The translations under genes were made by a program, and so were the position numbers. A DNA stretch of 64,000 bases. Source: Atherix ibis. Lineage: Eukaryota > Arthropoda > Insecta > Diptera > Athericidae. Below are positions 11,620 through 22,287 of this stretch, piece by piece. Within the stretch, counting starts at the first letter, position 1. Each line of letters opens with the position of its first letter. The DNA is taken from contig OY282607.1 in the NCBI GenBank assembly GCA_958298945.1, positions 78,732,868 to 78,796,867 of the forward strand. Reading direction: 5' to 3'. Below the pieces are notes generated by a model that made no database searches, had not been told where the DNA came from, and saw nothing but the letters and a program-made list of their open reading frames with translations.

Positions 11620-12357
11620 ATGTCGAATTCGTCAAGTAGCGATGATGAAAACACTTGCGGAAATTCGTAAGTTTCTTTAAGTGACAGTGAGGATGAAATC
11701 ACAATGTTTACAAATCGAAGAATGCGTATTTGTAGTGAAAGTGAAGCTTCCGAAGATGATTCTATTTCTTTGGACGGTCTTGATACCGATACTTTCGTGC
11801 AACTTCCTTCCGACCTAAATTTTTCCAACGAAACCAATAACAATTTTTTCGAAATTCCCGTACCAAAACATTTACCTGTCGGTATTGAAAAGCCTTGTGG
11901 ATATTTTGAATTATTTTTTATGTCTTTACTCCTTAAAACTATTGTTAAAGAAACCAATCGATATGCCCAACAGTATTTGAATTCTAGAAGTGAGCTGAAA
12001 CCGAGATCACATGCTAAATTATGGAAGCCAGCTACGGAATTAGAAATGAAAGCATTTATCGCAGTTTTATTGGAAATGGGTATTATTTAAAGACCAACTA
12101 TTAATTCCTATTATTAATAAATTAAAAGAACATGGTTTTGGTCACATAATTGTAGAGAAATTACTCAATATGGGGGACTATCTGAACAAGGGTTACCACT
12201 TATTCACAGACAATTTTTATACAAGTTTGAAGCATGCTAGAGCATTATTGGAGAAATGTACATATATTACAGGTACAATAAGAAATCGAAAAAACATTCC
12301 TAAGGAAGCAAAAACAGCCGATGTTCGTTTACTTAAATATTTCAAAACCAAAGGATA
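11620..12357 (+). pseudogene. piggyBac-type transposase, internally deleted
   Basis: The first part starts MSNSSSSDDENTCGNS, hits an early stop, and continues through an acidic N-terminus to PVGIEKPCGYFELFFMSLLL and LWKPATELEMKAFIAVLLEM, the opening of the piggyBac DDE_Tnp_1_7 domain. It stops at 12090. From about 12130 the C-terminal part of the domain follows: GYHLFTDNFYTSLKHARALL and TGTIRNRKNIP. The middle, including catalytic Asp positions, is missing, so it cannot transpose by itself. A piece corresponding to the missing middle occurs at 16304-16640, but it is a different insertion. Confidence 0.8.
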
Positions 12358-12684
12358 AAAATTCCAAAAAGCTCCCCGTTTTACTTATTTCCCTACCCTT
12401 GTCCTTTCTTGTTTTTACAATATGTTATAATCAAAACAAATTAGGTTCCTAATAAATTCCTCATACTGTAAATAAATATTAATCAATCTTTTTATGATTG
12501 AAAATAAAAAGCAGCCGATTTTAATTTGTTCTCTTTTCAAATAATTTAAATGAGTTTTTTTTTATTCATTTTAATTACTTCGTATAATTTTATATTTACA
12601 TGGAATCGACCAATAAAAGGCTTTTTTTAAAAAAAAAAAAAACTCTTCTCACATTAGAATGCTATAAAATATTAAATTTTATTC

Positions 12685-13733
12685 TTATGAGACTGTAACT
12701 GTTGCTTTATTAGTTGGCTCGTATTGCAAGCAAAGTTGATCGAATTCATCCTCTTTTTTCTTCATATCGTTAACAAAACAACTGTTCAGATGAAACTGTT
12801 TCAATTGTTCCATATAACGCTTAGCAACCTACAAGAATAAAGAAAACTTTAGAATTTTTATACAAAATTTAAGGGCCAATTGTTTTTGTAACTTACTTCT
12901 GGACTTTTACCAGTGAGATGAGATAAAACTACTAAATTTATTAATGTATCGTAGTCATTTGGTTTCTTTGATAGCGATTCCTTTAGGACTTCATCAGCTT
13001 CTTCGAACTTTTCCTGTCCAATATGGCAAACTGCCAATCCATTTAATAGCAATGGTGTAGATGAATATTTATCGCAGAACTCCTGGAAGATGTGCATAGC
13101 ATCTTGGAGTAGTTCTCCGCCAGAAGTCACATTATACCATCCTAAGGCTAGTTGTGTAATTGTAGCGTCATCGCATTTGTCTTGCATTTTAGTCACGAGC
13201 TGTTTAGCCAAATCGGCACGATTATATTTTAACAGACATTGAACCACTAGAGCCATACAATCGAGATCTTCTACACCATTTAATGCTCTGCAAGAATATA
13301 ACAATAAATATGGAAAATTCTCTTCACTACATCAAAAACAATTTTACTTTAATGCATTGTCGTATTTATCCTCATGACAAAATACAATTGCGGCCGTCAT
13401 CAACCAAATATTCTTGTCACTAGAGTCCTCCTGAAGTTTCTCAACAAAATATTGCACAATTTCGTCCTTGTCTCCGGACTTTTGCAAATAATTATACAAA
13501 TATCGAAGTGCAACCAGAGCAGTCGTATTATTTTCTTTTATTTCAGTCGCTATAATTCGCCCTGAATCAATTGCCAAATAAGAATAGTACGAATAAGCCA
13601 ACAATTCGTTCGATACGTTCTCATGCTCCCCGGAAACCGTATTTATGCAGCTCATAAAATTTCCAATTTGATAGAAGTTTTTCGCATCGAACAATGCCGA
13701 ATTTAATGAATTTGGATCCGCTACTTTATTCAT
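12685..13733 (-). CDS. COPE: Coatomer subunit epsilon (epsilon-COP)
   Basis: CDS complement(join(12685..12828, 12897..13287, 13348..13733)), 306 aa, the usual length of fly epsilon-COP. The subunit belongs to the COPI coat that returns Golgi cargo to the ER. It has the TPR-like helical repeats of the family: LFDAKNFYQIGNFMSCINTV near the N-terminus, LNGVEDLDCMALVVQCLLKY and ILQEF-type blocks in the middle, PNDYDTLINLVVLSHLTGKS near residue 240, and a C-terminus ending in FDQLCLQYEPTN followed by a short tail. Both introns are short, with donors GTAAAA and GTAAGT and acceptors GCAG and GTAG, in phases 2 and 0. AATAAA follows the stop within 10 bp. Intact. Confidence 0.95.
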
Positions 13734-13947
13734 TTTTCTTTCAATTTCTTTATTTACAATAAAAATATTTATGAAAGATTTCCTTCTACAAAATATTTAA
13801 TAATAAAGTGAATCGAAAAGTACCACTTATACGTGTCACAAACAAATATCGGAAATGTCAAAAACTACTGTTCAATCTGGTACTACAGTTTTAAAGGTTC
13901 GATAACAATGTGCCTCCAGAAGACATTTCACTTTTATTATTAAAATG

Positions 13948-15652
13948 TTAACATAAGTTCAATTCAGTATTATCAAAAATGTGTTTATTTTGAATCAGGT
14001 TGTTAGGGTCACGTTTAGATTATAAAAGAACTGGAAAGGCCTCTACACAAAAATGTTGCCCGAATTTTCTTGGCAATACTTTCGTAGACCGCATAACAGA
14101 AAGGGCGTAAATCAGTGGAAGCCAATTTTAAACTTCAGTATGAGATTGAAGCGGTTCAATAGATTTTTCAATATTGCGTATTTCGTTGTTTGATGGAATT
14201 AGTTTTGGAAATTTGCAATAAAACACAGTTTTTTCTATTTTAAAATATTATTTATTTACTTATTATATATTATGATTTTATTTATTGCACTATGCATTAT
14301 TTATTAATACAGAATTATAAAATGGAAGAGCATATAAAAATATAAATTGCAAGTTATTTGATTATATCGAAAACAATTATGTGCACAAATAAAAATCCAT
14401 TCTAAAAATGCAAAATGAATTTAATGAATTTTCATGTTGAAACAATCACATTTGTAGAGAATTGAAAGCTTTATTATAATATAAATGTGTGTTTGTGAAT
14501 TTCGATACCACTTTCAGAAGAGTATTTTAAGAAGTCAAAGGACTTGTACGCTATCAAACTTTTTGAAGTGAATTCTTTTTCTAAAGCTAAAAGACAGTCT
14601 TCGCAATGCAAAGACTTGCCTAGCTTAAAAACAATAAAGCTTGATATGTATTCGACCACTTGTTTATTCAATAAGTGCAGATGGGTAAAATAAATAATCA
14701 ACGTCACTTAAAATATTTATTTAACCCATCTGCACTTAAATTTTCTTATTTTCTGGTAAACATTGAACTGTCAACATCACATTTGTTTACATTTATTGAA
14801 TTCCAAACTTCTCACTTTTTAATCACTTTTTGCACCAAATAAATCATTAAAAGCTATTTAGGCACATTATAAACTAAATTTTTGTTCATTTCTCTTGTAA
14901 AAATGAAGATGTCAACTTACCGAAAAAAAGAAATTCCCGGCTTTCTCATTCCGTTGAATACCAGCAATCCTTTATAAAACACTTCATTTTCTGAAATAAA
15001 ATCTTCCTATTCAATGTTATCAACAATATAACCATTTGTATACCATAAATACTTCAAAAAAGATAAAAACTACACTTTCCGATAAGTGCCAAAATAACAA
15101 CTTTAAGAACAACAAAAGTATGCAAGCATTTTGATATGCCACCACTTTCATGGAGAATGGCGTGTTTTAAAACTCTCCGAAAGTCTATAAACGTTGAGAC
15201 GCTTGATATTTACGAAATAAATAAAAAAAAAACATTAAATAAAATTCCATTTCATATCAAAAGATTGTACAAAAAATAAAAATTACCTGCCGTTGTGTTT
15301 ATTGTATTTTTGTTTGCAATAAGTGAATTAAAATGAATATAAATTATGCTTTTGCAATTCAATAAACTTCTATTACGAAAAGTAGATATTAGCGGGTATC
15401 ATGTCTACATAAAAAAATATACATAAAAGTATGCAAGCGTTACGATTTCTCGCCACTTTTGCAATAATTCGGCCAGAAAATTGCGTATATATGGTACGTA
15501 CGAAAATCTGACATACGGGTCTATTCAGGTATTCTTTAATCTAAGGAGTCACCCATGTTCGAGTTATCAGATGTAGGTTCACCAATGTAGGGAGTAATCA
15601 ATGTAAGAGCCGTTTTTTCGCGACACACTTGACAACCACCTTCTTTACATGC
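13948..15652 (-). pseudogene. Last exon of an unidentified gene, split by a MITE
   Basis: On the - strand a clean acceptor (attttgtag, ending at 15653) opens a frame ACKEGGCQVCREKTALTLIT..., reaching NMGD at the insertion point. With the MITE (14014-15545) and one copy of its 8-bp duplication removed, the frame runs on through PNNLIQNKHIFDNTELNLC to a stop at 13948. AATAAA lies 10-20 bp beyond. With the MITE in place the reading frame ends after three residues, SLD, in the MITE terminus. The protein is Cys-rich here but not recognised. Upstream exons were not found. Either the gene now ends early or this is a relic. Confidence 0.45.
14014..15545. mobile_element. CTTAGATT-family MITE, copy 3
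   Basis: Left end tttagattataaaagaactg, right end attctttaatctaag. The target duplication is decayed, gggtcacg (14006-14013) and gagtcacc (15546-15553), 6/8. The internal hairpin is present at about 15145-15190. This copy interrupts a coding exon of the gene upstream of COPE. Confidence 0.85.
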
Positions 15653-16290
15653 CTACAAAATTAACGTTCAATTATTTTTTATTTTAATCCACAATTTATT
15701 TCTATAATATAATATTTTATCTTAACAAACATATCAGTAAATGGATGCTGGTTTATTTATTAATATTTGACACATTATTTTAAAACACAAAGCACTGCTC
15801 CAACTTGATCATTTTAACTCTCGAATACTGTTACTCGTAACTGACTCCTATTCAAAACTCCCGACGCCGCGAGTACGCTTGTAGGTGTGGGTCCGTTGCG
15901 CGCAGTAAAATTTTCCTAATATTAACGATTCACATCTGCGCTGCGCTGATAAAACTCCTGCAGACTCTCCGTGCAGCACGTCGTCCTCCAAAGTTGTATT
16001 ATAAAAGAATCAGTTTTTATCAACCGTTGTAAGATTACTTAAAAGATCCGATCTGTTTACAAAGTTATGAGAATAATTTTTTTGCAACAATTTCATTTTA
16101 TTTTAATACATTTTAAGTAGAATTTTGTTGATGATATATTTATTACTTCATTGAACAAAGAAAAATTATTCAAAAAAAAAAGAAAAGCGAAGACTCAACA
16201 TCGCAAGTAATTAAAACAAAAAATAAAATAAATTTGTCTTGTACCAATATAAATAAATTATCATATAACATTAATGTGATCTTTCTCAAA
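15653..16290. other. Non-coding stretch with a GC-richer core, no gene assigned
   Basis: Likely intron or intergenic DNA 5' of the split exon on the - strand. The part at about 15850-16000 is richer in GC (cgacgccgcgagtacgc, ctgcgctgcgctg). It has no frame that I could connect to an exon. Confidence 0.4.
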
Positions 16291-16299
16291 ATATGTAGT

Positions 16300-16645
16300 T
16301 CCCTTGGGCAGCTACACATCGCTGGGTACGTTGGTCCCACCAATGTGTAGAGATAAGTTTACAGAAATACTTCGATTTATACGTTTTGATAAGAAAAATG
16401 AACGAAGTGAACTATTGAAAACAGACAAATTTGCCTTGATTTCAAGAGTATGGAAAAAAGTTATTGAGAATAGCCACGCTTGTTATAAACCTGGGGATAA
16501 CATAACAGTCGATGAGCAATTGTTCTCAACTAAAGCCAGGTGCCCATATGTTACATGCCGAATAAAGCCAGGTGCAATATGTTACATGCCGAATAAACGA
16601 GATAAATTTTGCAATCAAATTCTGGTTAGCTGCGGATGTTAGAAG
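16300..16645 (+). pseudogene. piggyBac-type transposase fragment (middle of the DDE domain)
   Basis: A 112-residue frame with PPMCRDKFTEILRFIRFDKK, DKFALISRVWKKVIENSHAC, PGDNITVDEQLFSTKARCPY and PNKRDKFCNQI, the central part of piggyBac transposases. A short tandem duplication repeats the GAICYMPN region. No N- or C-terminal parts were found next to it. Confidence 0.75.
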
Positions 16646-16905
16646 AAAGTATCTTCTAAATAGTTTTCCCTATTTGGGCAAAAATGAAGCCCGCGGACAA
16701 TTTTTTTACAAGTCTTATCACTTGCAAAAAGGTTACACGTGAAAAACACTTCATTGGTTGCAACAATACGAGCAAATAGAAAAGAATTTCAAAAACCAAG
16801 AAGGGCAACAAGAGACGGTTTTCCACACAACTTTATAAAACGGAGGAGACTGTACACAACTTGACTCTTATTGTCAAGTTCAAGTGTTTTTAAAAACACT
16901 ATATA

Positions 16906-17834
16906 CAAGGTCTGTTCAAAAAGTATCGCGAATTTTGTGTTTTTTCAAAAATTATTTATTTTTTTATGAATATCTATTTTGTCCCCTTCAGAGAAATCCC
17001 CACCAGATATTATACACTTGTGCCAACGTTTTTTCCAATCCTCAAAGCACTTCAAAAAATCATTTTTGTGATCTTGATCAGCTCCTCCTTCGATACCGTC
17101 TTTATCTCCTAAGACCGTAGCGTAGCATCGTCCTTTCATGGGGCTCTTCAGTTTCGGGTACAAGAAAGAGTCACAGAGGGCCAGATCTGGGGAATACGGT
17201 GGCTGCGGCATTATTAGTGTGTTGTTTTTGGCCAAAAATTCGCGCACAAGCAACGATGCGTGAACAGGGGCGTTATCATGGTTTAAACGCTAATTTTTGT
17301 TCTTCCACAAATCCGGGGGTTTCTGGCGGATTGCTTAGCGCAACTTGCACATAACTTGTAGGTAACATTCCTTATTGAACGTTCTACCCTGTGGCAAGAA
17401 CTTATGATGCACCGCGCCTCTACAATCGAAGAAAAGTGTAAGCAAAACCTTCACATTCGACCGAACTTGGCGCGTTTTTTTCAGTCTTGGCTGGTGCGGC
17501 AGCTTCCATTGGTATGATTGAGCTTTGGTTTCCACGTCATAACCATAAACCCATGATTCGTCACCAGTTATCACCCTCTGGAGCGAATTTGGGTCATCGC
17601 GGACAGAGTCCAACAGCTCCTGAGCAATGTTAATGCGATGCTGTTTTTGGTCGAAAATGGGCAAAAATCAAAGACGAGCCAAAACACGTGCAAGCAAAAC
17701 AGCTGACAAAAATGCAACTTGTCGGCATAAGTGAGAGACATGAGTACCAACATAACGCCACAAAAAAAATCGAAAATCGAATATACGTAACCCGCGGAAA
17801 TTCAAAATTCGCGATACTTTATGAACAGACCTCG
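16906..17834 (-). mobile_element. Mariner family A (GTCTGTTCAAAAAGTATCGCG ends), defective
   Basis: Inverted ends caaggtctgttcaaaaagta and the complement of cgaggtctgttcataaagta, both flanked by TA. The transposase on the - strand has lost its N-terminal third. It retains HRINIAQELLDSVRDDPNSL, ITGDESWVYGYDVETKAQSY, VLLTLFFDCRGAVHHKFLPQ and PPYSPDLALCDSFLYPKLKS, with the mariner DD34D-type blocks. It is broken by deletion and a frameshift around 17290-17340. Relatives are at 20109-20975 and 32089-32943. Confidence 0.88.
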
Positions 17835-17839
17835 TATAC

Positions 17840-18095
17840 CCAACATCCGGCAATCAAGTGTTAACAAAGTTTCAATATTTTCCATGCGTAATATTTAATA
17901 AAATAACTTCAAAACTATTAAATGAAAAAAAAAAAACATCGAATAACTGAGCATTTTTTATAGCCTCTTACTGAAATTCAGTAAATAATTTGTTGTAAAA
18001 AAATTCAAAAATAAGAAACAATTTATTTAACTTTAATTTAGTTAATTCAAAAAAATATTATTTTTATACAATATATTATTCTATCTGTTGTAATT
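17840..18095. other. AT-rich spacer
   Basis: Short AT-rich DNA downstream of the protease stop codon. Nothing recognised. Confidence 0.5.
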
Positions 18096-19101
18096 CTATA
18101 TAACATGGAAATTTTCATTAATAGTATAATAACATTTTATGAATAGATTGTATCCAATAATCGATAATATTAAAAATAAATTAATCGATTGCATTTTCGA
18201 TGCTCCATTCTCTTGGATCCATTCTTTAAAATATGCCACGTCTGTATAGACGCCAGGATAAGAGCGGTGACCGCACTCATATCCCCAAGAGACAACACCA
18301 GCTTGACGACCATTATATGTCAATGGGCCACCTGAATCGCCTTGACAAGAATCTGTCCTGCCTTCCCAATCTCCAGCACAGAACATGCTCGCCTTTATCC
18401 TATAATTATAATTTTGATTACACAGATTCTTGTTTAGAACTGTCACATTAGCTGTAAGAAGGTATATTGCAGAGCTTTGGCCCTAAAAGTAGAAAAGAAA
18501 TAAATTAATTGATAAGTTTTTGTTATTGTTACATATCCACATACAAAGCCAAGAGCTCCCCATCCACTGATTTGGCATGTATCATTTTCGGAAGGGCGTT
18601 TATCAACCAAATTGATTGGCCTAACAGTCGGATGTCTATCGGGCACTTTACCCACTAATTTTAAAATGGCAATATCATGGTCAAAATTGTCGGCATTGTA
18701 TAATTTATGATAGACGAATTCTTTGACATCATATTGTAGGGTATTATTTGTCTTAACGAAGCGATTCAATGTACCCATCACAACAGTAAATTCAAAAGGT
18801 GCGCGCAGTACGAACTGATTCCCATTGACTTGTCTATTTGCTCAAGTTAAAATGAATAATTATTTTTCTATACATTTTCTTTGTAATTACTTCAAATTTA
18901 CTTAAATAGACAATGTGCTGCGGTTAATACGGCCGTGCTCGAGATTAAAGATCCACCACAAATATGGCCTTGACCAAAAAATTTCGAGTCATCTTTCATG
19001 ATACGTAGTGAAACTTGATGCATATTGTTTGCATGTGATGCAATTACACCACCAACAATTTTCGGCTCCATTTTAGGTGGACTTTTAATATTTGCTGTCA
19101 T
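18096..19101 (-). CDS. Trypsin-like serine protease (S1A), C-terminal hydrophobic tail
   Basis: CDS complement(join(18096..18482, 18545..18833, 18902..19101)), 291 aa from the first ATG in frame. The activation site is K-IVGG (residues 14-18). The triad is complete: His in TAAHC, Asp in DHDIAILK and Ser in GDSGGPL. Asp six residues before the catalytic Ser (TDSCQGDSGG) predicts cleavage after Lys/Arg. The protein ends with a hydrophobic segment SINLFLILSIIGYNLFI, a possible membrane or GPI anchor. No signal peptide follows the chosen start. An acceptor lies just upstream (aaacag, about 19117) and the frame is open back to it, so a signal-peptide exon may lie upstream, but I did not find it. 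Substrate unknown. Confidence 0.88.
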
Positions 19102-19119
19102 ATTATTTATATTACCTGT

Positions 19120-20108
19120 TTAAATAAAAATAAGAAAAACGAAACACTTACAGGTTTAATTTAATTTATTTTCATAACGAAATATTCTTTAAAAATGTTT
19201 AAGGTAAAATCTAAACAAAAAATATCTATCAGATCCGTTACCCATAGTAGGAAAACCAATATTTTTTTAAAAAAATAAAGTTTATTTTAATAGTAAAGAA
19301 TTTTTTTTTTGTTGAAAAATCAGCACATTTGTTGCACAATAAATGCTTTTTTTCCTGATAACATCGATAATGAAATATTGAAACGTTTGTGTAAAATAAA
19401 TTTATAATTTATTGTTTACAGTAACCATAATAGAGATCATGACAAATTTTCTAGATAACGTCTTCCTTACCCACACGTATTTAATTGAGGCAATTTTCTG
19501 ATGCCTACGTCATTTGACGACGACTAACTGAAATTATATTAACAACCAATGGTTGATAATCAAATTGAAATTTGAAGTCCTGAAGCAGAAAAAAGAAGCA
19601 AATATTCTGCACTTTAAAGTGGCCAAAAAACAGTTTCCAATGACTAACTTAGAACACATGCTGAACTACAAAGAGGACAGCAATAGTTTCGATTTTAGGT
19701 GTAGTTGCGTCGGGCGGGCTTGTTTTTGATAATTTCTTTGCAAACTGTAATCTTTAAACAATTTTCATATTTCAATTTATAGAAATTAGAAAATGTTATG
19801 ACCAATTTTTATCATTAATGTCCCGCTTGATGGCCGTTCAATTTCGTAAGTTAAGATGTAGATCATGGCGAAGAGGAAAAGTGGAAAATTGTATAATGAA
19901 ATAATTTATCGACTATTGTTACCTTAATTCCCAGTTAGGAATAGGCTATCGGAAGATTTTAAAGTATATTATTGGGCATGAGTAGGGATGTGGAAAAAAA
20001 TGTTTAACGAAATAATCAGCATTAGCACTCCAGCACTATTGAATTTAGCATTGCGCCACAGTAAAAGTGTTCAATTTGCTTAAAGCTATATACAAATGTG
20101 CCAATGTA
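19120..20108. other. Non-coding DNA upstream of the protease
   Basis: No convincing frame or repeat end. A missing first exon of the protease may lie here, but I could not place it. Confidence 0.4.
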
Positions 20109-20975
20109 CGAGGTCTGTTCAAAAAGTATCGCGAATTTTGCATTTCCGCGGATTACGTATATTCGATTTTCGATTTTTCTCTCACTTATGCCGACAAGTT
20201 CGGCCATTTTGAATGTTCGGTTAATTTTTGACAGCTGCTTTGCTTGCACTTGTTTTGGCTCGTACTTCGATTTCTGCCCATTCCAAAAAATGGATCAAAG
20301 AATCTGTTTCGGGAACAAGAAAAAGTTACAGGGGGCCAGATTTGGGGAATATTAGTCTATTGTTTTTGGCCAAAACCAAGCGTCAGCGGGGGCGTTTTCA
20401 TGGTGCAAAAGCCAATTTTTGTTCTTCCACAAATCCGGGCGTTTCTCGCGGATTGCTTCATGCAACTTGCGCATAACTTGTAGGTAATATTCCTTATTGA
20501 CCATTCTACCCTGTGGCAAGAACTCATAATGCACCACGTCCCTGCAATCGAAGAAAATTGTAAGCAAAACCTTCACATTCGACCGAACTTGGCGCGATTT
20601 TTTCGATCTTGGCTCGTGCGGCAGCTTCCATTGGTATGATTGAGCTTTGGTTTCTACGTCATAACCATAAACCCATGATTCGTCACCAGTTATGACCCTC
20701 TGGAGCAAATTTGGGTCGTCGCGGTCAGAGTCCAACAGCTTCTTAGCAATGTTAATGCGATGCTGTTTTTGGTCGAAAATGGGCAAAAATCAAAGAAGAG
20801 CCAAAACACGTGCAAGCAAAGCAGCTGTCAAAAGTTAACTGAACATTCAAAATGGCCGAACTTGTCGGCATAAGTGAGAGACATGAGTACCAACATAACG
20901 TCACAAAAAATCGAAAATCGAATAAACGTAACCCGCGGAAATTCAAAATCCGCGATTCTTTTTGAACAGACCCCG
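20109..20975 (-). mobile_element. Mariner family A, head-to-head (5'-5') rearranged derivative
   Basis: TA-flanked, 867 bp. The middle encodes a transposase piece on the - strand (VITGDESWVYGYDVETKAQS, VVHYEFLPQGRMVNKEYYLQ). Both outer parts are the 5' end of the element. The left end (20109-20290) reads inward through ccgcggattacgtatattcg, cttatgccgacaagttcggc and gctgctttgcttgcac. The right end holds the same text in the other orientation. The transposase C-terminus and 3' end have been replaced at a point near 20283-20300 (ccattttttggaatgggc on the - strand). The copy at 32089-32943 has the same joint. Confidence 0.88.
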
Positions 20976-22287
20976 TATGTGATGACCACGACTTGCTTTT
21001 GATCTATCCATCGTTCAGTATAAGCTTTTTTTACTGACTACTGGCTCTATTCGTGAATAGCAGAAAATAAAATACATTTTATGTTTAATTTTCGGCAACA
21101 GTCTAATATACGGGTACTTTAAAAATATTGAAATTAAAATCGTTGGAATAATTTTATAACTTTCCACAGTTTGTCTTTGGTTCAAAAATTGGTCAATTGT
21201 GAAAAATTCATACGTTCTATTAGACGATAGTGTAGTAAATTTTCAAGTATTTGTAAGAAAACATTTTAAGTGTCTGATTTAGGTTTTTCTTTATTCACGA
21301 AATAATTTTCTATAAACACTCTATAAAGAGCTCAAAGTTAAGCTGATTTTTTAAAAACTAAATTTCACAATACACACAATAAATTCTATAAATACACAAT
21401 TCAAGGTGAAACATTGAAAATAAAAATTTTGTTTTATTTAACGTATTTCGTAATAGTTTTCAATTTGAAAAAAAAAAATCATTTTCTACGAACAATTGAC
21501 AATCGTTGGAATTATCAATATTTAATTAATTTTATCAAATACAAGCGCATGACAGTAAGTATTTTAACGGAATTTCTGCGATTACGCACGATAAACTGAA
21601 TTCGTTTTTCGTAAAGGTAAAAATTTTCTTTCTAAATTAGTACTGTTTATTTTTTTTCTAAATTAATTACTTTCTAAATTATTACTTCTAATGAAAAAGA
21701 AGTAAAAATATTTTTCATTAATTAAAATCTAATTTATTTATTTATTTTTGAATTGTTTTAATTAATTTTTATTTATTGATAATGTTTATTTTCTCTTCAA
21801 ATTGCTTATAATTTAAAATGAAATAAAAAACCCAAGCAAATTGCTTATAATTTACATTTAGAAACAATAATTATTAAAACCGTATTTTTTTGCTACTATT
21901 TCATTGGACTTACAATTTCCATAATATGGACAAACACTTAATAAAAAATAAAGTCCAATTAAAAGGTACAATCGAGTATTATTAACGACTACCATTATTG
22001 TGGTTAGATCAATGGGAGACTACACAAAACGTAATACCGACTGAAGACTAAAACATGAATTTCAGTTAGTTTCCAATAAATCACTCAAATTATCAATAGT
22101 ACATAGTGTTTTGATAGGAAACTGAATCTAATCTAATCACGGACAAACTTATCTCTTTTGTTTTTATTATATTGCAGTCTATTGTTTCTTATTGTTTATC
22201 TTTTACTATGAATTATTTTTATTTTGCAATTTAATTTATCATCGTTTGGTTGTTGCAGGTTTTTTTTATTATTTTTTTTTTTTGTTA
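20976..22287. other. AT-rich DNA, no gene seen (3' side of XLF)
   Basis: AT-rich intergenic DNA. The part next to 22288 is the expected 3' UTR of the XLF gene. No repeat ends were recognised. Confidence 0.5.

Noticed and set aside
12858..13304. Separate gene starting MLYSCRALNG
   Set aside because: The first residues come from the intron. It is exon 2 of coatomer epsilon, with the acceptor at 13288.
16304..16642. Join of the two piggyBac pieces (11620-12357 and 16304-16642) into one interrupted element
   Set aside because: COPE and a MITE-bearing exon lie between them and the pieces overlap no common joint, so they are separate relics.
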